A stretch of 64,000 bases of DNA, from positions 110,642 to 174,641 of the forward strand of contig JAGAKD010000002.1 of assembly GCA_017625815.1 (NCBI GenBank), given 5' to 3'. This document shows, in pieces, positions 1 to 8,504 of the stretch. This DNA comes from Lachnospiraceae bacterium (GTDB taxonomy: Bacteria > Bacillota > Clostridia > Lachnospirales > Lachnospiraceae). The position numbers were made by a program, and so were the translations under genes. Numbering within the stretch: the first letter of the stretch is position 1; each line of letters starts with the position of its first letter. The notes below the pieces were generated by a model. That model was not told where the DNA came from. It saw only the letters and a list, made by a program, of their open reading frames with translations, and made no database searches.

Positions 1-94
1 CTTTCATAGATTTTCTCCTAAATTTAAATAAAATTTATAAATTATAATAAATACATTAATTAATAAGCATTAATTAATATATATTAATATACAT

Positions 95-110
95 TATATA
101 ATACAATAAA
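95..110 (-). promoter_or_regulatory. Putative early/middle promoter (TTTATTGTATTATATA)
   Basis: Minus-strand match to the TTTATTGTATWATATA motif seen before most early operons in this window. It lies just downstream of a terminator hairpin, the usual terminator-then-promoter order here. It would drive genes beyond the left edge of the window. Confidence 0.45.
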
Positions 111-142
111 AAGAACTGAATTTTATCTCAGTTCTTTTTATG
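107..142 (-). terminator. Rho-independent terminator of the tail-fibre operon
   Basis: Inverted repeat AAGAACTGA / TCAGTTCTT with an 8-nt loop, followed on the minus strand by a T-rich run. It sits directly after the last gene of the tail-fibre region. Confidence 0.75.
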
Positions 143-146
143 ATTA

Positions 147-518
147 TTATTTATCTTTATTATGGTATTTATGTTCTTGCCAAGGTTTTCTAAATTTACC
201 ATATTCCATTAAAAAAGCCATCTGTTCTTCAATAAGACTAATACGTGCTTCTAAAGTATTATTTTTTATAGACTCTTGTTCAGTTATATCTTCTTCAGAC
301 ATTATCTCCCAAGATTGCAAAATATAAGTATCTTTTTGTATATATACTGGTTTATAAAGTTGACCATCTGTTGGATAGTTATCTTCTTTTACTTCAAAAT
401 AGCCATATTCAATATATTTTTCATCTCTTGGATTAAAATAATTAAATTTTTTACCCTTTATATTTTTAGGGGCTTGAATAAAAATTCCATTTTCAATCTT
501 ACCAAATTTCTTTTTCAT
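147..518 (-). CDS. Hypothetical tail-fibre-region protein (123 aa)
   Basis: I do not recognise the family. It is a short, charged protein. The N-terminal half (K/G/F/Y-rich, with NPRDEKYIEYGYFEV around residues 30-44) looks like a small beta-rich domain. The C-terminal third (about residues 80-110) is a predicted amphipathic helix, and the tail is basic and His/Lys-rich. It is the last gene of the tail-fibre operon, 4 nt after the preceding gene and directly before a terminator. That position often holds a fibre assembly chaperone or accessory protein, but nothing in the sequence proves such a role. Confidence 0.75.
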   Translation of the reverse strand: MKKKFGKIENGIFIQAPKNIKGKKFNYFNPRDEKYIEYGYFEVKEDNYPTDGQLYKPVYIQKDTYILQSWEIMSEEDITEQESIKNNTLEARISLIEEQMAFLMEYGKFRKPWQEHKYHNKDK

Positions 519-522
519 AGTA

Positions 523-1416
523 TTACTCCTTAATTCTTAAACAGGTTCCCGAAATAGGCATAGTTCCAAATAAACCGGATGGAATTACATCATAGGTTAT
601 CACAGAAGTCGTATTTGCAAGTTGAACCGGATTTAGTTTTTTCAGTAGTTCTTGCCCAAATAATGTATTAGTTACATCAATTTTAGAAGGGTTTGCAATA
701 TAAAAAATTTGCATTGGTGTTTTTATAGTACTGAGTGTCGCTAAATAATCCATATAAGCTTCTGGTGAATCAAAATTATAATTATAAATATACATTATTA
801 AAGAACCATCTGGGTTTGTTCCCCAAATATCCCAACCTTGTGTCGTGCCATCTGCAAAATTTCCAGCGGTGTCATGTTTATAATGAGAACATCCACAGAA
901 GGGCCAATATTCATTAGATATATTGAAATCGGAAATAATTGGGTGTATTATTAAGTTATTTCCAGGCATATTTGAACTTGGCAGTGACCAAGATTCTTTA
1001 CCTGTAAAAGTATATGCTTTGATATTCAGTTCTAAAAATACTTTAAGTGCTTTAGTATCTACTATTATATAATTATAATAAGTACTACCACCAGCTGTTG
1101 AAGATAATCCCCAAAAAGCTTCTTGTGATAGTCCTTTATCTTTTAAATTATCAATAATAATAGTCTCAACTATATCAGCACTATTTGTATCTGATATAAG
1201 ATTAAATTCAAGCGAAGCATTTTCAGTAATTGGTGTTTTTGGATAATATGGATTTGTGACTGATATAGAATTTTCATCCCATTTTGAAGGACATCCAAAT
1301 TTTATTTTTGGAATATAACAACTAACGTTACTATTAATTTGTAAAGCATTTAGCGTTTCAGGTATATCATAAAGTTCATATTTAGTTCGTTGTAAATCAA
1401 ACATACTTAAACTCAT
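523..1416 (-). CDS. Tail-fibre-region protein of unknown function (297 aa)
   Basis: Unrecognised protein rich in N, S, T, Y and aromatic residues, as expected of beta-structured virion proteins. No signal peptide or membrane segment is visible. A CGCSHYKHD stretch near residue 175 could be a metal or disulfide site. Its start overlaps the stop of the upstream fibre gene as TAATG, so the two are probably translationally coupled. Context suggests a receptor-binding or fibre-tip protein; that is inference. Confidence 0.75.
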   Translation of the reverse strand: MSLSMFDLQRTKYELYDIPETLNALQINSNVSCYIPKIKFGCPSKWDENSISVTNPYYPKTPITENASLEFNLISDTNSADIVETIIIDNLKDKGLSQEAFWGLSSTAGGSTYYNYIIVDTKALKVFLELNIKAYTFTGKESWSLPSSNMPGNNLIIHPIISDFNISNEYWPFCGCSHYKHDTAGNFADGTTQGWDIWGTNPDGSLIMYIYNYNFDSPEAYMDYLATLSTIKTPMQIFYIANPSKIDVTNTLFGQELLKKLNPVQLANTTSVITYDVIPSGLFGTMPISGTCLRIKE

Positions 1417-2333
1417 TATTCAAGCACCGTCCATATACCATAAATGTTATTGTGTATCTGTTTAAATGTAATTAAATATCTGTGATTTGCTTCAAATACA
1501 GGTTCTGCGTAAAGCCATTTAACCGTATTAGGTACAGTTATGGAAGGGCTTTCTTCATTAGTTAAAAATGAAATAGTCCATTCTTGTACTACTGTTTCAG
1601 GATAGCTTTTAATAAAGTTAATAATATGAATATTAGTCAATGGTTCCGCACAAACATACTCAGTATCACTGTTAATATTTACACCATAAGATACTTCCAC
1701 TTCTACTCCACTATATTTAGATATAAATGCAGTGGTATCCTGTATTGATAATTGGTCTTCTGAAAGTCTTATATATAAATTAGTGCTTTCACCTGAATTG
1801 ATAGTAACTTCTTCATTTATGTTATGCCATTCCGCCTCAGCATGGTAATTAACAACCAAATAACCTAAAGAAGTTTCATCAATAGAATCGTGTCCAGTTT
1901 CAGTAGCGTTAATAGAAATACGTTCACAGGGACACGAGAACCCAGCAGAACCAGTATTATCATACTCACTTTGGTTTTCTGCACTTGAAATACCTAAACT
2001 TGCTGGGTCTTTGCCATTAACAAATTTAAATGTGACATCTGTATTCTGTGGTACTGTTACAGAAACACACATGTAAAGATCATTTACAGGTGTTAATGAT
2101 GATAATGAAACTATTTCTGTATAGCCAGATAAATCTGCATTTATAATTTCTTTTTTATAAACTCGATTTATCTCAGTGTCTACATAAGATTTATCCACAA
2201 AGTCATCTAATGAAGGTAAAACTGGTATTTCAGGTTTATTATGTATGTAGTCCATTTGAAGCGGATCAGTTTGATTCCAATCCGCTTGTATTATATGACC
2301 ATGTGCTTTAAATTTTCTTGGAGTATCTGACAT
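1416..2333 (-). CDS. Tail fibre protein (305 aa)
   Basis: The N-terminal 45 residues contain ADWNQTDPLQMDYIHNKPEIP-like sequence. DWNQ-D-DYI-NKP is a common linker motif in phage tail fibres and collar/fibre adaptors. The rest is a Ser/Thr/Asn-rich beta-type domain without recognisable enzymatic motifs. It lies 2 nt after a 69-residue accessory gene and is coupled to the next gene through TAATG. Structural role in the tail fibre is likely; receptor specificity is unknown. Confidence 0.7.
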   Translation of the reverse strand: MSDTPRKFKAHGHIIQADWNQTDPLQMDYIHNKPEIPVLPSLDDFVDKSYVDTEINRVYKKEIINADLSGYTEIVSLSSLTPVNDLYMCVSVTVPQNTDVTFKFVNGKDPASLGISSAENQSEYDNTGSAGFSCPCERISINATETGHDSIDETSLGYLVVNYHAEAEWHNINEEVTINSGESTNLYIRLSEDQLSIQDTTAFISKYSGVEVEVSYGVNINSDTEYVCAEPLTNIHIINFIKSYPETVVQEWTISFLTNEESPSITVPNTVKWLYAEPVFEANHRYLITFKQIHNNIYGIWTVLE

Positions 2334-2335
2334 AA

Positions 2336-2545
2336 TTATCTACCTCCAGTTGGTTCTTCCTCAGTATTAATTTTAGAAATTTTTGTTTTTGTTTCAATAT
2401 ATTCAAAACCGGCATCTTCTACATCAATAGATTCTCCATAGATTTCGTTAGTACCAACTTTTTGAATTTCAAAACCTTCATCTGAATAAATTCTATAAAG
2501 ATTTATTCCATCTTCTCTTGTTAAATAAAACTCTCTAATTACCAT
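2336..2545 (-). CDS. Small tail-fibre accessory protein (69 aa)
   Basis: Short protein starting MVIREFYLTREDGINLYRIY and continuing YSDEGFEIQKVGTNEIYGE-IDVE. This pattern is familiar from small proteins interspersed with tail-fibre genes in Bacillota phages, but its function is not established. It overlaps the end of the upstream BspA-repeat gene by 10 nt, consistent with coupled translation. Confidence 0.7.
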   Translation of the reverse strand: MVIREFYLTREDGINLYRIYSDEGFEIQKVGTNEIYGESIDVEDAGFEYIETKTKISKINTEEEPTGGR

Positions 2546-4239
2546 TCTGTAGATTCCTCCATTTTTGATGCAAATGATGACCAGTTAGATGCTGTTTTAT
2601 ACTTATCTAGACATCCTTGAGGTACTATTATTTTTAAAAGGTTATTTGTACTATATACAATTGAACGAGTACTGTATAAACGTGGCGGAGTTTGGGCCTT
2701 TATTTTGATTACTTTCGTTAAGCTGGTATTATAACCCTCATAAAAAGCGTTATAATCAATAAATTTTATAGTAGATGGCAATGTAATGTTTTGTAAAGCT
2801 GTACAGTATTCGAAAGCAGACTCGTTAATTGTTTCTATTCCTTCCGGAATTACTATATCTGTAAAAGCACTATTTGAGCTATAAGCACAAAAGCTTGCTG
2901 AAATTTCAGTAGCAGTTACAGTTTCTGCAAAAGTAATACTAGTTAGCGACGTTTTACGACTTAAACTACCTGGAGGTAATGAAGTTATAGTACTAGGTAG
3001 TTGGATTGATGTAATGTTACTAGGAGTTTGTACTACACCTAAACAACCTTCAGAAATTACTAAATCAGTAATTTCTGTATTAGATGACTTTATATAATAA
3101 GCAATATTATTAGACTCTGTAGGTATATAATCTAGGCTAATTCCTTGATAACTCAAGGCATTACAAATAGTTTTTAATGTAACCCCAGGTATATTTATCA
3201 AGCTATCAGGTAAAGGTAAGGTTTCTTCAGAAAACATACTACTATCGCCATAAAAGGTAGCATAATAATAGTCAGATGCGTTATCATTTATAGTTCTTAA
3301 TTTATTAGGAAATTTAATAGCAGGACCACAAATGCGATTAAAAGATGAAAAACTATTAGCATTTAGTATTTCTAAGTCTTTTGGAAAATTAATACGTAAT
3401 ATACTTGAAACAACGTATTTAGAATCATAATCATAACCATAATAGTATGACATTGCTTGTCCAAATATACCAGCTCCTAAGCTTACAACTGGTAAGTCTT
3501 CAATTTCATCTGGAAACTTAATACTAACACCTGAAACAGTGTTAGTGTATTCGCTTCCGGAGTCTTGATAACTATAAGTATCTTCATAAATAAAATCACG
3601 ATCTAGATATGATTTTTCATGATTTAAGCTAATAATATATACTTTATTATCAGCAATAACATAATCAAAGGTTCCATTTTCGGTAGTTTTAATTTCGCTA
3701 CAATTTGATATAATTAAATCAGTATTATATTCAGGTAATTCAAACTGACTTAAGTCATCCTGACAGAAAACTTGCCCATAAAAATTAGAACTATATGTGA
3801 ATGTAATCAGTTTATTATAAAAACTACTTTTTTGATCAGCAGCTACAGCAATTTTAGGTAAATAAATACTATGTTGATAATCATAATAGCAGTTATAATC
3901 GTAACTATCTGTTGATATTGTCTCTATAGCTCCATATTTCATGTACTGTAGAAATGGAAAGTTGCTACTATATGTGATGCTGGATAACGAATTTACTATC
4001 CCATATTTAGTGATGCAACCTAAGCGTAAACCATCTTTATAGCATATATTGTCAGAATCATATAAGTATAGCATACCCTTTATGAGTTCATTACTATCAT
4101 CTTTACCTTCAATAAGTTCTCCTTTCTCATTAAAAAATAAATTACCAGAAGCTATGTTATTTTCATTAATAGTTTGCTTAGTAAAATCAATTACACAGTC
4201 TCCATTTACATAAATTTTTTTATAAGCTTTATCACTCAT
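2539..4239 (-). CDS. BspA-type leucine-rich-repeat tail protein (566 aa)
   Basis: After an N-terminal phage segment (KKIYVNGDCVIDF..., about residues 1-60), the protein carries irregular LRR_5/BspA-type repeats between about residues 240 and 545. Examples are LPDSLINIPGV, SNITSIQLPSTITSLPPGSL, IPEGIETINESAFEYCTALQNITLPSTI and FIDYNAFY. Such repeats build a solenoid that binds proteins or glycans in gut bacterial surface proteins. In a tail-fibre operon the simplest reading is a receptor-binding or adhesin fibre. The gene lies 4 nt after the upstream fibre gene. A second LRR-bearing protein, the spike at about 34-36 kb, is encoded in the same tail module. Confidence 0.8.
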   Translation of the reverse strand: MSDKAYKKIYVNGDCVIDFTKQTINENNIASGNLFFNEKGELIEGKDDSNELIKGMLYLYDSDNICYKDGLRLGCITKYGIVNSLSSITYSSNFPFLQYMKYGAIETISTDSYDYNCYYDYQHSIYLPKIAVAADQKSSFYNKLITFTYSSNFYGQVFCQDDLSQFELPEYNTDLIISNCSEIKTTENGTFDYVIADNKVYIISLNHEKSYLDRDFIYEDTYSYQDSGSEYTNTVSGVSIKFPDEIEDLPVVSLGAGIFGQAMSYYYGYDYDSKYVVSSILRINFPKDLEILNANSFSSFNRICGPAIKFPNKLRTINDNASDYYYATFYGDSSMFSEETLPLPDSLINIPGVTLKTICNALSYQGISLDYIPTESNNIAYYIKSSNTEITDLVISEGCLGVVQTPSNITSIQLPSTITSLPPGSLSRKTSLTSITFAETVTATEISASFCAYSSNSAFTDIVIPEGIETINESAFEYCTALQNITLPSTIKFIDYNAFYEGYNTSLTKVIKIKAQTPPRLYSTRSIVYSTNNLLKIIVPQGCLDKYKTASNWSSFASKMEESTEW

Positions 4240-4243
4240 TTAT

Positions 4244-5611
4244 TTATTCCTCCTCAACATATAAAGTAGTAGAACTATCTTCATTACTAATTTCAGTAGT
4301 AGTTCCATTTACATATAAAATATCCGATGTTGTCTCAGTAGTTCCATCTGGATATATAATAGTTTCTGAAGACATATAGTTTTCAACATATTCAGCTATA
4401 AATTGTGCCATATAAGCTTTCATCTCGTCTTGAATATCTTCTTTAAAGCTACTTAATGTCTTACCGCTATATTTAAAAGATTTAGTAGCCTTATCAAAAA
4501 CAAAAATTGCATCATCTTCCCAAGAATCATCAAAAGCTTGAGTAGGTACAACAGGTAGATTATTAACAGTAATTTCTTTTGCTGAAATACTTCCTGATGG
4601 GGTAATTGTTACATTAGGGTCAGACTCATGTGTTTTAAAATACATATTATTATAAACACTATTAGGTCCATAATTATGTAAGATAGGAGTATTTTTTGAA
4701 AAGTCAGGACGGTCTTTTTTCCACTCCAGCTGAGAGATCCAGGTCTCAGATGTTTCATTACTAAAAATGATAAACTCTAAGCATGTACGATGGAAATTTT
4801 TTCCGTCATAAACATTTTCAACAACATTTACACCTGAATTAGCATCACCAACATAATAGCTGAAATCAATTTTTTTCCAGCCTTTTATATGGTCATAATC
4901 ATTTGTTTTATTATAACATCTGTAATGTGATCGTTTATTTAGATTTGGTAGTTTATCATAGTAGTATGATAGATAAAAATTACCATAAGGATATGTACCA
5001 TATACTTCAGATGCTGCTTTTCCTGTTAATGGTGTCCAGTCAGCTTCATTACTAAATCTTATATGAATCTTTGCATAAGAATTTGCTGGAATTTTGATAC
5101 AAGTTTCAAAACAGTTATCAAATAGATGACTAATATCTTTAGTACCAAATTCAAATGTTTCAAAAGGTTCACTATCTACCCAATAGTCTAAATCTTCAAT
5201 TGAGCCAGCTATTTTTTCATATGGATAAGTAATATTTGGATCTGCTTCATCAGTACATTTGTGATAAGTTACTTTCACCCAGAATTTTTTATCAAGTGAA
5301 GCAAAAGCATTATCTAATGAGTTTATATATAATTTTCTTCCGCCAAATGGATTACTATTTTGAATAACAGAGCCATAACTAATGGTTTCATTTACTATTT
5401 TTGTATCGAGTTCAGTATGTGATACTGCATCAATATTTGTTCGTGCCTGAGCTTTTTGCACATCGGTTAGTGCTTGTGTGGTATAATTTATTGAAGTATC
5501 AGGTGTTAAGTATATAGCCGTGGTATCTAATCTTTCATTGGTTTTTTCACGCTCATATTGGGCATCTGATAACTTATTAATCTTTAAAGCAGGTAAATTT
5601 TGTGTTATCAA
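4244..5611 (-). CDS. Tail fibre protein (455 aa)
   Basis: The N-terminal region contains ALTDVQKAQARTNIDAVS (about residues 45-62). This L-T-x-x-Q-K-A-Q-A-R-x-N-I-G/D-A motif is characteristic of phage tail fibre/collar proteins and also occurs in the 7337-8368 gene. The middle (about residues 90-330) is aromatic-rich beta-type sequence. The C-terminus is acidic and Thr/Ser-rich with repeated short TTE/STT stretches. It probably forms a side or tail-tip fibre. Confidence 0.75.
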   Translation of the reverse strand: MITQNLPALKINKLSDAQYEREKTNERLDTTAIYLTPDTSINYTTQALTDVQKAQARTNIDAVSHTELDTKIVNETISYGSVIQNSNPFGGRKLYINSLDNAFASLDKKFWVKVTYHKCTDEADPNITYPYEKIAGSIEDLDYWVDSEPFETFEFGTKDISHLFDNCFETCIKIPANSYAKIHIRFSNEADWTPLTGKAASEVYGTYPYGNFYLSYYYDKLPNLNKRSHYRCYNKTNDYDHIKGWKKIDFSYYVGDANSGVNVVENVYDGKNFHRTCLEFIIFSNETSETWISQLEWKKDRPDFSKNTPILHNYGPNSVYNNMYFKTHESDPNVTITPSGSISAKEITVNNLPVVPTQAFDDSWEDDAIFVFDKATKSFKYSGKTLSSFKEDIQDEMKAYMAQFIAEYVENYMSSETIIYPDGTTETTSDILYVNGTTTEISNEDSSTTLYVEEE

Positions 5612-5626
5612 AAGTTACTCCTCCCT

Positions 5627-6211
5627 TCATTCAAGTTCTTTGACTAAAGAAGCTGTTTTTTCAATTAACTTCTCATAACCAGCGTTTAAATCATGAAGTG
5701 TATTTATTTCAACTTTCTGCTCTGGTGTTACTTCATAAGAATTATTCATTAAAATATATGTACCTCTTAAGATATGGTACCATCTTTTTTGATTTTTAAT
5801 TTTACCGTCAAGTAATTCTTGTGCTTTTTTCTTAAGACACTGACTGAATTCTTGCCGATGTTCTTTAATTATATCAGTTTTTGGACATACATCTTTGCCA
5901 ATAACTTTTATCATAAGCGAGTCTAAATAAGAAAACCAAGTAATTTTAGTATAAGGATAAGCCCTAATTTGTGAAAAATCTTTACCATCAACTAATAAAG
6001 TTTCCTGTGGTTTATTAAGTTGAGACATTGATCGTCTAAAATTATGCTTTGTTAATATATGTGAAGCTCTTTGATAATGTAGTCTTTCCGAGAAGCATAT
6101 ATAATCATAATCATGTGGATTATCTATTACAGAGTCTACTCTTGAACCTCCCATATAGATTGCAGCACAAGAGTCACCTAATAAAGAATATATATATTCA
6201 ATTTTATCCAT
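5627..6211 (-). CDS. Nucleotidyltransferase-like (Pol beta fold) protein (194 aa)
   Basis: Residues 19-38 read YMGGSRVDSVIDNPHDYDYI. This matches the nucleotidyltransferase signature hG-G/S followed about 10 residues later by D-h-D, the metal-binding pair (here D-Y-D). The remainder is mostly helical, resembling small phage or host nucleotidyltransferases. The closest thing to it in this window is the RlaP-like protein at 47-48 kb. It overlaps the upstream structural gene by 8 nt and sits between two fibre genes, an unexpected place for an enzyme. Substrate unknown; it could nucleotidylate RNA or a virion or host component. Activity is inferred from the motif only. Confidence 0.65.
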   Translation of the reverse strand: MDKIEYIYSLLGDSCAAIYMGGSRVDSVIDNPHDYDYICFSERLHYQRASHILTKHNFRRSMSQLNKPQETLLVDGKDFSQIRAYPYTKITWFSYLDSLMIKVIGKDVCPKTDIIKEHRQEFSQCLKKKAQELLDGKIKNQKRWYHILRGTYILMNNSYEVTPEQKVEINTLHDLNAGYEKLIEKTASLVKELE

Positions 6212-7337
6212 TTGCGAGGTCCTCCTTATAAATTACTTGCCAGCAATTATTATCATCTACATAGATACTACCTAGATAATTACCATATTGTGCTATATAA
6301 GAAGCTTCTAATTCAGGTGTACCTATAGTTTCTTGATAACCCTGATCACTATATGTATCAAACTCATAAATATCAATTGTATTATTTATAGTTGGATAAG
6401 AAGAATCAATTATTTGATAACCCCAGTTACAGCCACTACAGATAAATTTACCATCAAAATCAGCAGTAAATTCATAAGCATCAAAATCATTACCATTGTT
6501 AGCAACTATTTTGGCTACACTTATACTATAGTTATTTGCTAATATTAACTCGTGGGAGTCATTTGCATTAAATAATTCCCAAGGTAGAGTATCTATTACT
6601 TGTGATTGTTTTTTATATGTTATATACCATACTCTATTTGAATCTTGATCATCATAATCTACCCAAATAGCTCCTAAATATTTTCCATATTTTCTTACAT
6701 GCATAGCTTGTTGTTCTGAGGTTAAGCTAAAGCTATCTCCATTGTATGCTTGTAGTTCATAGTACCAATCTAATGGCATTTCATAGATTTCTAACGGAGT
6801 CTCAGAAGTTAGATAATCTATGTCTATTGCTGTAGTATTTCCCCAATGTAAATTATTCCAAATTAAGTCCAACTCAAAATCAGCTGTTATACTAATACCA
6901 TACTCGTGAATAATTTGTAAATCACTCCCGTTGGGGGTTATCTCAACTATAAAATCCTCAGGTAGATAGATTTCCTGTGCTTGTTCAACAGGAGTCTCTC
7001 CAGCAGGTTCAATATAAATTTCGGTATTACCCGTAACTATTAGACTTCTCTGATATTCTGTTAAATTAAAACCATCTACATTAGTTGCTGCAATTTCAAG
7101 AGTATCACCCATATAAATTTTATCACCACTATAAAGTCTAGCTAAAGTTGCTTTAGAATTTCGTGATGAAGTTCTTATAACTTCTACATCTTGAACACCG
7201 GGACGCCAGTAAATTGTTAATGTATATTCTTGAATATTTTCTTCTGATTCTTCTTGTTTTGTGGTCTCAACTCGAACTTTATAAGTCTGTCCACCTAAAT
7301 TTATTTTAAACTGGTTGGAGCCTAGATGAAATCCCAT
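6204..7337 (-). CDS. Tail-region structural protein with internal repeats (377 aa)
   Basis: Unrecognised beta-rich protein. Two copies of a YGxYLGxIxVDxxD...WYITYKK/WQVIYKE unit occur near residues 220-245 and at the C-terminal end. An N-terminal IYWRPGVQDVEVIRTSSR segment resembles repeat domains that present loops. It is coupled (TGATG-type overlap) to the upstream fibre gene and overlaps the following nucleotidyltransferase gene. Probable fibre or fibre-tip component. Confidence 0.7.
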   Translation of the reverse strand: MGFHLGSNQFKINLGGQTYKVRVETTKQEESEENIQEYTLTIYWRPGVQDVEVIRTSSRNSKATLARLYSGDKIYMGDTLEIAATNVDGFNLTEYQRSLIVTGNTEIYIEPAGETPVEQAQEIYLPEDFIVEITPNGSDLQIIHEYGISITADFELDLIWNNLHWGNTTAIDIDYLTSETPLEIYEMPLDWYYELQAYNGDSFSLTSEQQAMHVRKYGKYLGAIWVDYDDQDSNRVWYITYKKQSQVIDTLPWELFNANDSHELILANNYSISVAKIVANNGNDFDAYEFTADFDGKFICSGCNWGYQIIDSSYPTINNTIDIYEFDTYSDQGYQETIGTPELEASYIAQYGNYLGSIYVDDNNCWQVIYKEDLANG

Positions 7338-8368
7338 CAGTCATCCTCCTCCCAAGTAACTATCTGAATAGCTGCAGTACCAATATTATTTCTAGCTATT
7401 TCCATCTGCTCATCGCTTAAAGTTTGTTCTTCATCGTAAGATAGAAAATGCTTTTTACCATAATGTTTTATTAGATCATCAGGATCTATAGCAACCGGTG
7501 TAGCCATAATATTATTGTTGTCTAGCCCGGCATAACTAGGACTTGTGTCAAAATAGTATTCCCCTGAAAAACCAAATATTTTATCAATAGTTTTTTCAGT
7601 ACCACTATCGGTCCAAGTATAAGAATCACTTTCAGACTGTATAATACGATTAGGATGGTGAATAGTTTTAAACCAGTTTGTCCACTTCGAACCGTTAAAT
7701 AGCCTATAATGTTCAGTTCTAAAAGGTCCATCATATGCTACTTGTTTAATTTGAATAGTATTTGGGGATAGACGACCCCAGGAATCAGTTGTAGCAATCA
7801 CTTCACCTCTAATTATAGACCCTTCGCTTAATGCACAAAAATGGCCATAAGGATCTGCAAAAGTTGAATCTTCTAGTTCATTCGTAATATCAGAATCTGA
7901 GTATCCAATGCTTTTAGTTAAAATATAACTTTTTAAAGGATCTTTATTCCAAGTTTTGTTGGTTGAGTCATATATAAAATCAATGTCCTCAATTTCAATC
8001 AAAGTTTCAGCTTCAGCTGCTCCTATGTTTATTCTTGCCTGGGCTTTTTGAGCTTCTGTAAGCTCTTGTTCTATATATTTCAGCGATGTATTATCAATAA
8101 AAGGCAATTCAGAGATTTTAGTTTTTCCATCGCCTAGTTTTATTCGTTCGTAAGTATAAGGTGTAGTTCTTCCAACAAGTTCATAGACAGTCTTTTTTAC
8201 ACCATCAACTATTTGGGTAATATCATTACCCTCTTCATCTACTTCAATATCGTAGATAATAAATTCACCTTTATAAGGAACAAAGTTTTCTGCTTTATTC
8301 CAGTTTACTTCAAGGTCATGTTTTTGTATAGAACGTGACCTAATTCTTTTTTCTAAATTTTCTGACAT
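7337..8368 (-). CDS. Tail fibre protein with adaptor N-terminus (343 aa)
   Basis: The N-terminal 95 residues (RSRSIQKHDLEVNWNKAENFVPYKGEFIIYD ... ERIKLGDGKTKISELPF, given here in part) match the widespread phage tail-fibre adaptor that begins R-x-x-SR-x-I-x-KHD-x-E-x-NW-x-KA. Next comes ELTEAQKAQARINIGAAE, the fibre motif also present at 4244-5611. The C-terminal half is Tyr/Thr/Asn-rich and probably receptor-facing. It follows a hairpin terminator-like element after the upstream gene, so it may open a separate transcript. Confidence 0.75.
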   Translation of the reverse strand: MSENLEKRIRSRSIQKHDLEVNWNKAENFVPYKGEFIIYDIEVDEEGNDITQIVDGVKKTVYELVGRTTPYTYERIKLGDGKTKISELPFIDNTSLKYIEQELTEAQKAQARINIGAAEAETLIEIEDIDFIYDSTNKTWNKDPLKSYILTKSIGYSDSDITNELEDSTFADPYGHFCALSEGSIIRGEVIATTDSWGRLSPNTIQIKQVAYDGPFRTEHYRLFNGSKWTNWFKTIHHPNRIIQSESDSYTWTDSGTEKTIDKIFGFSGEYYFDTSPSYAGLDNNNIMATPVAIDPDDLIKHYGKKHFLSYDEEQTLSDEQMEIARNNIGTAAIQIVTWEEDD

Positions 8369-8456
8369 CGTAAATTTTACTCCTTCAATTTGTCATTTTC
8401 AAAATTCTATAGAGAGTATATACAAACTAATCCGTTTCAAGTTTGTAAATTTTTAT

Positions 8457-8486
8457 ATAATGCCCCTATATTTCAAGAGGCATTAT
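8457..8486 (-). terminator. Intergenic hairpin, probable terminator
   Basis: ATAATGCC / GGCATTAT inverted repeat with a 14-nt loop, followed by an A/T-rich run, 19 nt after the stop of the 563-residue fibre gene. Confidence 0.5.
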
Positions 8487-8504
8487 ATAAATTTATATTT
8501 TTAT

